The notes: a model not told the origin generated them from the letters alone. A stretch of 64,000 nt of DNA from Aeromicrobium sp. Root495 (GCF_001426755.1 NZ_LMFJ01000001.1:1564964-1628963), one strand, 5' to 3'. Positions 17,732 through 26,121 are shown, counted from the stretch's first letter. Numbers and translations: made by a program.

Positions 17732-18157
17732 TCAGTCGTCGCTGACGACGACCTTGACGTCGATGTTGCCGCGTGTGGCGTTGCTGTACGGGCAGACCTG
17801 GTGCGCCTGGTCGGCGAGGGCCTGGGCCTCGTCGTGCGGGAGGTTGGGCAGCACGACCTCGAGGGTCACGGAGAGCTCGAACCCGCCGGCGTCGGTGGAG
17901 TGGATGCCGACCTGGGCGCCCACGGTGGCGTCGGTGACGTCGGCCTTGGTCTGGCGGGCCACGTGCTGCAGGGCGCTCAGGAAGCACACCGAGTAGCCCG
18001 AGGCGAAGAGCAGCTCGGGGTTGATGCCCTCGCCCGATCCGCCCATGTCCTTCGGGACTGCGGTGACGTAGTCGACGCGGCCGTCGGTGGTCTTGACCTG
18101 ACCGCCGTCGCGGCCGCCGCCGCTGGCGAGTGCTTCTGCGGTGTAGAGAGCGGACAT
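17732..18157 (-). CDS. ohr: organic hydroperoxide resistance protein (Ohr/OsmC family)
   Basis: 141-residue thiol peroxidase that reduces organic hydroperoxides in the cytoplasm. Both family cysteines are present: one in GYSVCFLSALQ and one in the C-terminal VCPYSNATRGN motif, which together distinguish Ohr from OsmC. TAEALASGGGRDG and the QVKTTDGRVDYV strand are also typical. ATG start preceded by AGGAGG-like bases. The divergent intergenic region upstream holds a 9-bp inverted repeat that may bind an OhrR/MarR regulator, although no such gene is adjacent. Confidence 0.94.
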   Translation of the reverse strand: MSALYTAEALASGGGRDGGQVKTTDGRVDYVTAVPKDMGGSGEGINPELLFASGYSVCFLSALQHVARQTKADVTDATVGAQVGIHSTDAGGFELSVTLEVVLPNLPHDEAQALADQAHQVCPYSNATRGNIDVKVVVSDD

Positions 18158-18208
18158 GGTGTTCCTCCTGTGGGAGTGGGTGTGGTGCTGCGGTCTGTCT
18201 CAATCCTC

Positions 18209-18229
18209 GCACACGATTACATCGTGCGC
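18209..18229. promoter_or_regulatory. inverted repeat upstream of ohr, possible OhrR/MarR operator
   Basis: GCACACGAT and ATCGTGCGC are inverted repeats (8 of 9 positions) around TAC, centred about 60 bases upstream of ohr and in the divergent promoter region of the gene at 18285. Assignment to OhrR is inference from context. Confidence 0.45.
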
Positions 18230-18284
18230 AATCTTTATGACGAGGATCGCTCGGCCGAGGCGTGCTGACTGGCATGATCGAGGC

Positions 18285-19016
18285 ATGCTGCGCGTGGTGT
18301 GGTCCGTCGGCGACCTGGCGGGAGAGGCCTCCGTGGCCCCTTCTCACCGCTTCGTCGTCGCTCGACGGATGACGCTCCCCCAGCAGCAGCCTGTCCTCGT
18401 GGACGAGGTCGGCGGCTCCACCTACGTCTTCCTGCGCCTGCCCTACGTGAGCGACCCCGCGCTCGTGGTGACCGCCACCGAGGGCCACCCCGTGCTCCAC
18501 CGCGGGCAGCGCGCGAACGGCGCCGTCATGGAGATCAGCTGGCCCTCGGGTGAGTCCACGACGCCTGCGCCCGAGCAGCGCGTGTCCATCACGTCTCCGG
18601 GTGCCGTTGTCTCGTTGCGCTTCCCCGACCTCACCGTCACGGCACGGCTCGAGTTCGCTGCCGCGGCCGCCGTCACGTCGGGCACCGGGACGATGCAGCT
18701 GGGCGTGGCGTCGTTGGAGCACGACGACGCCTGGCTGGTGGCCGCGATCGCCGTCGCACTGTCACCGGAGCCGGGACTCGTGGGGCATGCCGACCTGAAA
18801 CGCGCCTTCGCACTGTGGCGCGGTGCTGAGGAGCTCAGCGTCGGGACCTTCGACCGCAACGTGCTCAGGCCCGCGCTCGAGTCCCGCGAGATCGAGCTGC
18901 CCGGCCCCCGGCTCAACAAGATCCTCTACCTGGTGGAGCGGTGCCGCCGCACGCACGAGTTTCCCGAGCACGTCCTCGCTGACATCCGCGAGCGGCTCGA
19001 CGAGCTCGGGGCGTGA
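18285..19016 (+). CDS. hypothetical protein (243 aa)
   Basis: I do not recognise this family. The N-terminal 130 residues are beta-rich (WSVGDLAGEASVAPSHRFVV, YVFLRLPYVSDPALVV, VMEISWPSGE), with an FHA- or jelly-roll-like pattern of short strands but without FHA signature residues. The C-terminal 90 residues are helical (DAWLVAAIAVALSPEPG, AFALWRGAEELSVGTFDRNVLRPALE) and resemble a winged-helix DNA-binding arrangement. No signal peptide or cysteine pair. A transcription-related role is possible but unproven. ATG start; divergent from ohr. Confidence 0.7.
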   Translation: MLRVVWSVGDLAGEASVAPSHRFVVARRMTLPQQQPVLVDEVGGSTYVFLRLPYVSDPALVVTATEGHPVLHRGQRANGAVMEISWPSGESTTPAPEQRVSITSPGAVVSLRFPDLTVTARLEFAAAAAVTSGTGTMQLGVASLEHDDAWLVAAIAVALSPEPGLVGHADLKRAFALWRGAEELSVGTFDRNVLRPALESREIELPGPRLNKILYLVERCRRTHEFPEHVLADIRERLDELGA

Positions 19017-19068
19017 GCCTGCTCAAAGAGCCCGGCACGCCCACCACCTGGTGGATACGCTCGGTGCG

Positions 19069-19659
19069 ATGAGCCCCTCTTCGACGATCTCTCCCAAGCG
19101 TCCTTCCCGTCTGCTGGTGCTCGGGGGCGTTCTGGCGCTCTTCGGCCTCCTGGCGGCCTGCGGCGGCGACTCCGAGTTCAACGACGCCGATGTCACCTTC
19201 GCGCAGGAGATGGTGCCTCACCACAGCCAGGCCACCGAGATGGCGGCGCTCGCGCCCACCCGCACCGAGAACGCGGACGTGCTCGACCTGGCGACGCGGA
19301 TCGAGGCCGCCCAGGACCCGGAGATCGACACCATGAAGGGCTGGCTCGAGTCCTGGGGCAAGGACGACTCTCACGGCTCGCACTCGTCGCACGGCGACAT
19401 GGAGGGCATGAAGAGCATGGACGACATGCCCGGGATGATGAGCGACAGCCAGCTGACCGAGCTCAAAGCATCGTCCGGCGCGACGTTCGACCGGTTGTTC
19501 CTCACGATGATGACCGAGCACCACGAGGGCGCCATCACCATGGCAGAGACCGAGCAGTCGAAGGGCATGTACGCCGACGCGGTGAAGCTGGCGAAGACGA
19601 TTCAGAGCACCCAGCGCGCCGAGATCGCGGAGATGAAGAAGCTTCTCGCTCGATCCTGA
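19069..19659 (+). CDS. DUF305 family lipoprotein
   Basis: 196-residue exported lipoprotein: basic N-terminus, hydrophobic stretch LVLGGVLALFGLLAAC with lipobox Cys, then two DUF305 (CopM-like, ferritin-like helical) repeats. The signature MVPHHSQATEMA appears near the start of repeat one and MTEHHEGAITMAE in repeat two. A His/Met-rich insert (DSHGSHSSHGDMEGMKSMDD) between them suggests metal, probably copper, binding; several DUF305 proteins are linked to copper tolerance. No copper export gene is adjacent, so this role is inference. Confidence 0.9.
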   Translation: MSPSSTISPKRPSRLLVLGGVLALFGLLAACGGDSEFNDADVTFAQEMVPHHSQATEMAALAPTRTENADVLDLATRIEAAQDPEIDTMKGWLESWGKDDSHGSHSSHGDMEGMKSMDDMPGMMSDSQLTELKASSGATFDRLFLTMMTEHHEGAITMAETEQSKGMYADAVKLAKTIQSTQRAEIAEMKKLLARS

Positions 19660-19688
19660 CCGCTGAACGCCCTGGACAGGAGAGCCAG

Positions 19689-19719
19689 CGCGACCACCTG
19701 AGGCTCTCTGCTCGCTGAC
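19689..19719 (+). repeat. 31-bp direct repeat, copy 1
   Basis: Begins CGCGACCACCT and ends GCTCGCTGAC; matches 26 of 31 positions of a second copy at 20776-20806. It overlaps a weak GAGAGCC/GGCTCTC hairpin after the DUF305 gene. The two copies flank the two small zinc-ligand genes. Confidence 0.5.
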
Positions 19720-19781
19720 TCAGCCACCGATGACGCTGTCTTCGTCGTGCCGAGCAGCCGACCCAGGGCGAGACTGGAGGC

Positions 19782-20153
19782 ATGGCAGTCGAGTCCAAGA
19801 CGTGCGTGGCGTGCGGTCGACGGATCGAGTGGCGCAAGAAGTGGGCGCGCGACTGGGACGACGTGAAGTACTGCAGCGATGCGTGTCGACGTCGTGGCGT
19901 CTCCCCCGTCGACCAGCAGCTGGAGAACACGATCCTGGACCTGCTCGCTCAGCGTGGCCGTGACAAGACCATCTGCCCGTCCGACGCGGCGCGTGTCGTT
20001 GGCACCGACGACACGTGGCGCGACCTGATGGAACCTGCGCGTCGCGCTGCGCGCCGGCTCGTTCATCGCGGCGAGGTCGAGATCACCCAGGCGGGGCACG
20101 TCGTCGACCCGTCGACCGCGAAGGGTCCGATCCGAATCCGCACCGCACGCTGA
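19782..20153 (+). CDS. DUF2256-DUF3253 two-domain small protein
   Basis: 123 residues. Residues 1-40 are a DUF2256 zinc-ribbon-like module ([10 protein letters not shown]...YCSDACRRR; CxxC then CxxxC), and residues 45-123 a DUF3253 winged-helix-like domain ([24 protein letters not shown]...[14 protein letters not shown]). The fusion of these two otherwise separate families is common in actinobacteria. Function unknown; nucleic-acid binding is plausible. The apparent GGAGG is only one base from the ATG, too close for normal initiation, so the mRNA may be leaderless. Confidence 0.82.
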   Translation: MAVESKTCVACGRRIEWRKKWARDWDDVKYCSDACRRRGVSPVDQQLENTILDLLAQRGRDKTICPSDAARVVGTDDTWRDLMEPARRAARRLVHRGEVEITQAGHVVDPSTAKGPIRIRTAR

Positions 20154-20197
20154 CCCTCGTCGCGCGCCGTCCACGGCAGCGACTACCGTCGGCGAAC

Positions 20198-20743
20198 GTG
20201 GCCAAGATCCTTCCCCAGTTCGCCCGGTGGACGCCGGCAGCCCTCGAGGTCCTGCGTGAGACCGCATCGCGGTACGGCGCCGTCATCACCGTCTCCGACC
20301 TGGCCGACGAGGTCGTCCGTCGGACCCGCGTGGAGAGCCCGACGTCGCGTCGCACGTGGCTCAGCGACCTGATGGAGATCGTTGCCCTCGCCGCTGATCG
20401 CGCCGGCGACCCGCCACTGACGTCGCTGGCCGTCCAGCGCGACGGCACCGTGGGCGAGGCGTACGGCCGCGCCGTCCTCACGACGACCGGCGACGCCGTC
20501 AAGGACGTCGAGCAGCGCGCCGCCGAGGACCGCCTGCTCTGCTACCGCGCGTTGGCCGACGACCTTCCGGCCGATGGCGGCACGCCCCGTCCGGCCAAGG
20601 TCCGACGCGCGGCGACGACCTCAGGCTCGTCCTCGGCATCTCGACCGACCCGAACTGTGAAGCCGGAACCGCGACCGGACAAGATCTGCCCGACGTGCTT
20701 CACCGCCCTGCCGGCCACGGGCATCTGCGACCAGTGCGACTGA
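20198..20743 (+). CDS. hypothetical protein with C-terminal zinc ribbon
   Basis: 181 residues, not recognised as a named family. The first 130 residues are helical (ASRYGAVITVSDLADEVVRRT, ADRAGDPPLTSLAVQRDG) and resemble small regulatory or DNA-binding folds; then an Arg/Pro/Ser-rich linker, then a CPTC-x9-CDQC zinc-ribbon at the extreme C-terminus. The GTG start is 44 bases from the previous stop; the upstream in-frame extension overlaps the preceding gene and looks non-coding. Together with its neighbour it forms a pair of small zinc-ligand proteins before the HNH endonuclease gene. Confidence 0.7.
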   Translation: MAKILPQFARWTPAALEVLRETASRYGAVITVSDLADEVVRRTRVESPTSRRTWLSDLMEIVALAADRAGDPPLTSLAVQRDGTVGEAYGRAVLTTTGDAVKDVEQRAAEDRLLCYRALADDLPADGGTPRPAKVRRAATTSGSSSASRPTRTVKPEPRPDKICPTCFTALPATGICDQCD

Positions 20744-20775
20744 GCTTCCTCCGAGCGAGCGCTCGACGGTCCGGC

Positions 20776-20806
20776 CGCGACCACCTAGGGCTGCCCGCTC
20801 GCTGAC
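20776..20806 (+). repeat. 31-bp direct repeat, copy 2
   Basis: Second copy of the element at 19689-19719 (26 of 31 identities), located after the zinc-ribbon gene and before the HNH gene. Confidence 0.5.
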
Positions 20807-20906
20807 GTCAGGTACCCCGTGGCGCTGCGCCGGCCGCGGGGAGCTGGGGCAGCGTCACCAAGTCAATTTCGAGGCGGAGCTGCTCAATCATGAGAAGCTA
20901 CCGATC

Positions 20907-21794
20907 GTGACGACGAGTGAGAGCGAACTTCGAATTCGCGAACTGATCATGCATCGGCTCTCGGAAATGGCCGCTGAGACAGGAACCGTCACTCGAGAGC
21001 AACTGACCGCCTTCCCGGTTGCCGACCAGATGTGGAAGCTCGTCGACCAGTCACGAGGGATCCGCAACCCGCGCGAACTGGAGGCGACCCTCACGGTCAT
21101 GTCGTCGAGCGATGGCCCCTACTCCGATGCTGAACTCGACGGAAGCTTGTACCGATACGACTACCGAAGTGGCGGCGACGGCGGCGATAACACAAAGCTC
21201 CGACGTGCCTACGAGCTCGGGGTGCCCATCATCTTGTTGCGGAAGATCCGCTCTAAGACCTTCGTCCCCGTCTTCCCTGTTTACGTGGTGGGCGACGACC
21301 GAGATGGCAAATTCTTCCTGCTCGCGCTTGACGAAAGCATCCGGTTCCTCGCTAACCCGCAACATCCTTCAGAGGCGGAGCGTCGCTACATCGCGCGAAT
21401 CACTCGTCAGCGACTGCATCAGCCCGAATTTCGCGGCCGAGTCATGCTCGCGTACGAAACGAAGTGCGCGGTCTGCCACCTCAAACACGGCCGCCTACTC
21501 GACGCAGCACACATCATCGGAGACAACGAACCGGGTGGTGAACCTGTCGTCCAGAACGGCCTCGCGCTCTGCAAGATCCACCACGCCGCGTACGACAACG
21601 ACCTTCTCGGAATTTCGCCTGACTACACCGTGCACATCAACGACGATCTCCTTCAGGAACGGGATGGACCTATGTTGAAACACGGTCTGCAGGAAATGAA
21701 CGGCCGAGACTTGCATCTGCCATCTTTGAGACTCGAACAACCCGACCGAGATCGTCTGTCGACGAGGTTCGAGAAATTTCAGGACGCCAGTTAG
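20907..21794 (+). CDS. HNH endonuclease (restriction-endonuclease-like)
   Basis: 295 residues. The C-terminal HNH domain shows KCAVC (Cys187, Cys190), LDAAHIIG (His202), VVQNGLALCKIHHAAYD (Asn217, Cys222, His225, His226), a complete beta-beta-alpha-metal nuclease site with zinc knuckle. The N-terminal 150 residues (YRYDYRSGGDGGDNTKLRRAYELGVPIILLRKI...FPVYVVGDD) resemble the domain found before HNH in predicted restriction enzymes (COG3440 type) and may read modified DNA. No methyltransferase partner is adjacent. Its GC content is visibly lower than the flanks and contains rare codons such as AGG-like and TTA-free AT-rich stretches, suggesting acquisition. Confidence 0.85.
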   Translation: MTTSESELRIRELIMHRLSEMAAETGTVTREQLTAFPVADQMWKLVDQSRGIRNPRELEATLTVMSSSDGPYSDAELDGSLYRYDYRSGGDGGDNTKLRRAYELGVPIILLRKIRSKTFVPVFPVYVVGDDRDGKFFLLALDESIRFLANPQHPSEAERRYIARITRQRLHQPEFRGRVMLAYETKCAVCHLKHGRLLDAAHIIGDNEPGGEPVVQNGLALCKIHHAAYDNDLLGISPDYTVHINDDLLQERDGPMLKHGLQEMNGRDLHLPSLRLEQPDRDRLSTRFEKFQDAS

Positions 21795-21806
21795 CACGAC
21801 AGACGC

Positions 21807-21840
21807 AAAGAACCCCACGCCGTCAGGCGTGGGGTTCTTT
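21807..21840. terminator. bidirectional terminator between HNH gene and nrdJ
   Basis: AAAGAACCCCACGCC pairs perfectly with GGCGTGGGGTTCTTT around GTCA, with A-run and T-run ends. It serves two convergent genes. Confidence 0.92.
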
Positions 21841-21852
21841 GGTCTGGCTAGA

Positions 21853-24759
21853 TCAGCTGCAGCCGCTGGTGCTTCCGCAGCCCTCGCACACGTGGCAGGA
21901 GCCGGCGGGGCGCATCTTGGTGCCGCAGGTCATGCACAGGGGCGAGTCGACCGCGGAGCCGGTGATGACCTCGAGGAGCTCGGCCGAGGTGTGGGCCTGC
22001 GTCGGGGCGGGCTTGGAGGCGGCGGCGGTGTTGGCGTCGGCCGAGGGGTTCTCGACCTTCGCCTCGACCTTGGCCTCGACCGGCTCAGCAGCCTGGGCCA
22101 GCGTCTCGGGCGCCGTCTCGACGAGCTCGGCAGCCGTGGAACCCTGGCTGACGGGCTGGTGCGAACCGGTGTCGAGGTAGCGCTGACGCTCGCTGGCCGA
22201 GTAGATGCCCAGAGCCGAGCGGGTCTCGAAGTCCAGGTAATCCAGGGCCAGACGACGGAACGTGTAGTCCATGATCGACTGGCTCATGCGGACGTCCGGG
22301 TCGTCGGTGAGACCGGCGGGCTCGAACTTCATGTTGGTGAACTTGCTGACGAAGGTCTCCAGCGGCACGCCGTACTGCAGCGAGATCGAGATCGCGATGC
22401 TGAAGGCGTCCATCATTCCGGCGAGGGTCGAGCCCTGCTTGCCGAGCTTCATGAAGATCTCGCCGAGGTCACCGTTCTCGTGAGCACCCGAGGTCATGTA
22501 GCCCTCGGCGCCACCGACGCTGAACGACGTGGTGATGGAGGCGCGCGACTTGGGCAGACGGCGACGGATCGGCTTCTCCACGATGACCTCGCGGACGACC
22601 TCCTCGACCTTTGTCGAGCCCGACTCCTTGGCACCCTTGCCGTCGGAGAGCGGCTGACCGACCTTGCAGTTGTCGCGGTAGACCGCGAGCGCCTTGAGGC
22701 CGAGCTTCCAGCCCTGGAAGTAGACGTCCTCGATCTCCTCGACCGTGGCCGACTCCGGCAGGTTGACAGTCTTGGAGATGGCACCGGAGAGGAACGGCTG
22801 GCAGGCGGCCATCATCTTGACGTGCCCCATGGGCTTGATGGAGCGCTGACCCATGGCGGTGTCGAAGATCTCGTAGTGCTCGGTCTTGAGGCCGGGCGCG
22901 TCGACGACGTGACCGTTCTCGGAGATGAACTCGACGATCGCCTCGATGGTCTCGCCGGCGTAGCCGAGCTTCTTGAGCGCGAACGGGATCGTCTGGTTGA
23001 CGATCTGCATGGAGCCGCCGCCGACGAGCTTCTTGAACTTGACCAGCGAGAAGTCGGGCTCGATGCCCGTGGTGTCGCAGTCCATCATGAAGCCGATGGT
23101 GCCGGTGGGCGCCAGGACCGACGCCTGGCTGTTGCGCCAGCCGTTCTTGGAACCGATCTTGAGGTTGTCGGCCCACTGGGCCGCAGCGGCGCGGTGCACG
23201 GCGATGTCCATGCCGTGGACCGTGCGGATCTCGTCGTTGGCGGCCTGGTGCTTGCGCATGACGCGCTCGTGGGCCGACGCGTTCTGCGCGAAGCCGTCGT
23301 ACGGGCCGACGACGCCGGCCAGCTCGGCCGAGCGACGGTAGGACGTGCCCGTCATGAGCGACGTGATGGCGCCGGCGAGGGCGCGGCCACCGTCGGAGTC
23401 GTACGCCAGGCCCGACGCCATGAGCAGCGCGCCCAGGTTGGCGAAGCCGATGCCGAGCTGACGGTAGGCACGCGTGGTGTCGCCGATGGCCTCGGTCGGG
23501 AAGTCGGCGAAGCAGATCGAGATGTCCATCGCGGTGATGATCAGCTCGGTGGCCTTCACGAACGTCTCGGTGTCGAACGAGCCGTCGTCCTTGAGGAACT
23601 TCAGCAGGTTGAGCGAGGCGAGGTTGCAGCTGGAGTTGTCGAGGTGCATGTACTCCGAGCACGGGTTGGACGCGGTGATGCGGCCGGCCTCGGGCGACGT
23701 GTGCCAGTCGTTGATGGTGCCGTCGTACTGGATGCCCGGATCGGCACAGGCCCAGGCAGCCTGAGCAATGTCCTTCCAGAGCTTGTTGGCATCGACGGTC
23801 TCGATGATCTCGCCCGTGGTGCGGGCGCGGAGACCGAACTCCTTGCCGTCCTCGACGGCCTGCATGAACTCGTCGTTCACGCGGATGGAGTTGTTGGCGT
23901 TCTGGTACTGCACCGAGGTGATGTCGGCACCGCCGAGGTCCATGTCGTAGCCGGCGTCACGGAGGACGCGGATCTTGTCCTCCTCCTTGGCCTTGGTCTC
24001 GACGAACTCCTGGATGTCGGGGTGGTCGACGTCGAGGACGACCATCTTGGCCGCACGACGCGTGGCGCCGCCGGACTTGATGGTGCCGGCGGAGGCGTCG
24101 GCGCCGCGCATGAAGGAGACGGGGCCGGAGGCCGTGCCGCCCGAGGAGTGGAGCAGCTCCTTGGAGGAACGGATGCGGCTGAGGTTGAGGCCTGCACCGG
24201 ATCCACCCTTGAAGATCAGGCCCTCCTCCTTGTACCAGTTGAGGATCGAGTCCATGGAGTCGTCGACGGCGAGGATGAAGCACGCGCTGACCTGCTGCGG
24301 GCTCGAGGTACCGACGTTGAACCACACGGGGCTGTTGAAGCTGAAGACCTGGTGCAGGAGCATGTGCGTGAGCTCGTGCTCGAAGACCTCGGCGTCGGCC
24401 TCGGTGGCGAAGTAGCCGTGCTCCTTGCCGGCGGCCGTGTACGTGAGGACGACACGGTCGAGCAGCTGGCGCAGGCTCTGCTCACGCTCGGCCGAGCCGA
24501 CGGCGCCGCGGAAGTACTTGGTGGTGACGATGGTGGAGGCGTTGACGCTCCAGAAGTCGGGGAACTCCACGCCGCGCTGCTCGAAGACGGTCTCGCCGGT
24601 CTTCCAGTTGGTCTGGACGACGTCGCGACGCTCCCAGGTGACGGCGTCGTACGGGTGCACGCCCTCGGTGGTGTAGACGCGGTTGACCGCGATGCCCTTG
24701 GGCTTGCGGCCTGCGCCCTTGCGGGTGGTGCCCGTGCTCTCCTCGACCGACTCGGTCAT
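21853..24759 (-). CDS. nrdJ: vitamin B12-dependent (class II) ribonucleoside-diphosphate reductase
   Basis: 968-residue adenosylcobalamin-dependent enzyme that makes deoxyribonucleotides independently of oxygen. Recognisable regions: FSFNSPVWFNVG near residue 150, KGGSGAGLNLSRIRSS, the core NPCSEYMHLDNSSCNLASLNL with the redox and radical cysteines, and MMDCDTTGIEPDFSLVKFK. The C-terminus ends in a cysteine-rich zinc-ribbon CMTCG...CHVCEGCG tail that regenerates the active site. Length matches Streptomyces-type NrdJ (about 960). ATG preceded by AGGAGCAGGA. It follows nrdR by 55 bases in one operon under NrdR-box control. No B12 riboswitch was seen upstream. Confidence 0.97.
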   Translation of the reverse strand: MTESVEESTGTTRKGAGRKPKGIAVNRVYTTEGVHPYDAVTWERRDVVQTNWKTGETVFEQRGVEFPDFWSVNASTIVTTKYFRGAVGSAEREQSLRQLLDRVVLTYTAAGKEHGYFATEADAEVFEHELTHMLLHQVFSFNSPVWFNVGTSSPQQVSACFILAVDDSMDSILNWYKEEGLIFKGGSGAGLNLSRIRSSKELLHSSGGTASGPVSFMRGADASAGTIKSGGATRRAAKMVVLDVDHPDIQEFVETKAKEEDKIRVLRDAGYDMDLGGADITSVQYQNANNSIRVNDEFMQAVEDGKEFGLRARTTGEIIETVDANKLWKDIAQAAWACADPGIQYDGTINDWHTSPEAGRITASNPCSEYMHLDNSSCNLASLNLLKFLKDDGSFDTETFVKATELIITAMDISICFADFPTEAIGDTTRAYRQLGIGFANLGALLMASGLAYDSDGGRALAGAITSLMTGTSYRRSAELAGVVGPYDGFAQNASAHERVMRKHQAANDEIRTVHGMDIAVHRAAAAQWADNLKIGSKNGWRNSQASVLAPTGTIGFMMDCDTTGIEPDFSLVKFKKLVGGGSMQIVNQTIPFALKKLGYAGETIEAIVEFISENGHVVDAPGLKTEHYEIFDTAMGQRSIKPMGHVKMMAACQPFLSGAISKTVNLPESATVEEIEDVYFQGWKLGLKALAVYRDNCKVGQPLSDGKGAKESGSTKVEEVVREVIVEKPIRRRLPKSRASITTSFSVGGAEGYMTSGAHENGDLGEIFMKLGKQGSTLAGMMDAFSIAISISLQYGVPLETFVSKFTNMKFEPAGLTDDPDVRMSQSIMDYTFRRLALDYLDFETRSALGIYSASERQRYLDTGSHQPVSQGSTAAELVETAPETLAQAAEPVEAKVEAKVENPSADANTAAASKPAPTQAHTSAELLEVITGSAVDSPLCMTCGTKMRPAGSCHVCEGCGSTSGCS

Positions 24760-24814
24760 TCCTGCTCCTGATTTCGTGGTGGCGGTGTGTAGGTGCTGCT
24801 GGTTCTGGTGTTGA

Positions 24815-25306
24815 TCAGTTCTTGTTCTGGGTGGCGCGGGTCTCGGCCAGCTCGCCGTCCGCGGCGCGGGCCATGAGGCTCGCGATCTCGGCGGCGAAGT
24901 CGTCGGCGGACTCGAACGCCTTGTACACGCTCGCGAAGCGCAGGTACGCGACCTCGTCGAGCTCCTTGAGGGGGTCGAGGACGGCCAGGCCGACCTGGTG
25001 CGCCTCGACCTCGGCACAGCCGGACTCGCGCAGCGTGTCCTCGACACGCTGTCCGAGGCGGGCCAGGTCGTCCTCGGAGACCGGGCGACCCTTGCAGGCC
25101 TTCCGGACGCCGGCGACGGCCTTGTCCCGCGTGAAGGGCTCGGTGGCCCCCGACCGCTTGAGCACCATGAGCTGCATCTGCTCGATGGTGGTGAAACGCT
25201 TCTCGCACGCCGAGCAGGTACGACGACGACGGATGGCTCCGCCCTCGTCGGCCACGCGGCTGTCGAGGACCCGGGTGTCGGTGTTCTTGCAGAACGGACA
25301 GTGCAT
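24815..25306 (-). CDS. nrdR: transcriptional repressor NrdR
   Basis: 163-residue nucleotide-sensing repressor of ribonucleotide reductase genes. The N-terminal zinc ribbon is complete (CPFC at 3-6, CSAC at 31-34), with the DNA-contact segment [15 protein letters not shown] between; an ATP-cone follows from about residue 47 ([16 protein letters not shown]). MHCPFC is the family start and the ATG is preceded by GGGAGG; longer in-frame starts lie within the promoter. First gene of the nrdR-nrdJ operon; binds paired NrdR boxes just upstream. Confidence 0.97.
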   Translation of the reverse strand: MHCPFCKNTDTRVLDSRVADEGGAIRRRRTCSACEKRFTTIEQMQLMVLKRSGATEPFTRDKAVAGVRKACKGRPVSEDDLARLGQRVEDTLRESGCAEVEAHQVGLAVLDPLKELDEVAYLRFASVYKAFESADDFAAEIASLMARAADGELAETRATQNKN

Positions 25307-25388
25307 GCGTGGGCCTCCCTTATGGAAAACGTTGGGGGTATCGCTGTGGATTCCGCCCTGATGTGTGGGTAACTCCACTTGATCTGTG

Positions 25389-25404
25389 TAACTAGATGTG
25401 GAGA
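25389..25404. promoter_or_regulatory. NrdR box 1 (upstream of nrdRJ)
   Basis: Core CTAGATGTGG fits the palindromic NrdR-box form CWANATNTWG. It lies 83 bases upstream of the nrdR start and is exactly 31 bases (three helical turns) from a second copy. Confidence 0.75.
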
Positions 25405-25419
25405 ACTACATCCGTGTAA

Positions 25420-25435
25420 GTACTAGATGTAGTGG
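25420..25435. promoter_or_regulatory. NrdR box 2 (upstream of nrdRJ)
   Basis: Core CTAGATGTAG, the better match of the pair. The 31-base periodicity with box 1 is the hallmark spacing for cooperative NrdR binding. Confidence 0.8.
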
Positions 25436-25654
25436 GAACAGTACGCGTGGCACGGCGCCCATGCAAGTACTTTCCAGCAGAGCTCCGACAGAAATCTGAG
25501 AGAGATCTGAGCCGCGACGTTTGCGCAGGTCACAGGGTTGCGGTCGTCCCACGAGTCACAGCCGTTACACCCACGCGGCGTGTCCGGAGGCGTCCGTCAG
25601 GACAGATCCGGCCGGAGTCTTCCATTCAGGAGCATCGACCAGGAGGATGTGTCC

Positions 25655-26071
25655 ATGGTGACCCGACTGAACCCGTACCTGAACTTCACGACCGAGGCTC
25701 GCGAGGCGTTGGAGTTCTACCACGCAGCGCTCGGCGGGAAGCTGGAGATCATGAGCTTCGCCGACGGCGGCATGGCCGGCGACGACCCCACCACGGCCGA
25801 CCTCGTCATGCACGGCGCCGTCGTGGGCGACCTCGGCCTCACGATCTACGCCTCCGACGCTCCCCCGGGCGGCGACACCCCCGTGGCCGGCACGCACGTC
25901 AACGTCTCGATCTCAAGCGACGACACCGACCTGCGGCCCATCTGGGACAAGCTCACCGAGGGCGCCGAGGTCGTCGTCCCGTTCGAGGTGGCCCCGTGGG
26001 GCGACCGGTTCGGGCTCTTCAACGACAAGTTCGGCATCGCCTGGCTCATCAACCAGAACGGCAGCCTCTAG
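25655..26071 (+). CDS. VOC family (glyoxalase/PhnB-like) protein
   Basis: 138-residue vicinal-oxygen-chelate fold protein of the PhnB/DUF1338-like group: LNPYLNFTTEAREALEFYHAALGGKLE at the N-terminus and APWGDRFGLFNDKFGIAWLINQ at the C-terminus are characteristic. Such proteins are often single-domain, metal-binding and of unknown substrate. The ATG is preceded by AGGAGG at 8 bases; earlier in-frame extension is non-coding promoter sequence. Divergent from nrdR with a 348-base intergenic region that also holds the NrdR boxes. Confidence 0.85.
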   Translation: MVTRLNPYLNFTTEAREALEFYHAALGGKLEIMSFADGGMAGDDPTTADLVMHGAVVGDLGLTIYASDAPPGGDTPVAGTHVNVSISSDDTDLRPIWDKLTEGAEVVVPFEVAPWGDRFGLFNDKFGIAWLINQNGSL

Positions 26072-26121
26072 CACTCAGGAGTGCGGTTGCGTCTTCTCCG
26101 GAGCCTCGTAACGTTGAAGCC

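Noticed and set aside
21829-24771. Very long open frame on the plus strand opposite nrdJ
   Set aside because: High-GC genes routinely leave antisense frames open. The translation is low-complexity Leu/Val/Gly/Arg/Asp-rich and matches no family, whereas the minus strand encodes a complete NrdJ.
25307-25654. B12 riboswitch upstream of nrdR-nrdJ
   Set aside because: Looked for the B12-box-type conserved core and large structured leader; instead the region holds NrdR boxes and no convincing riboswitch pattern.
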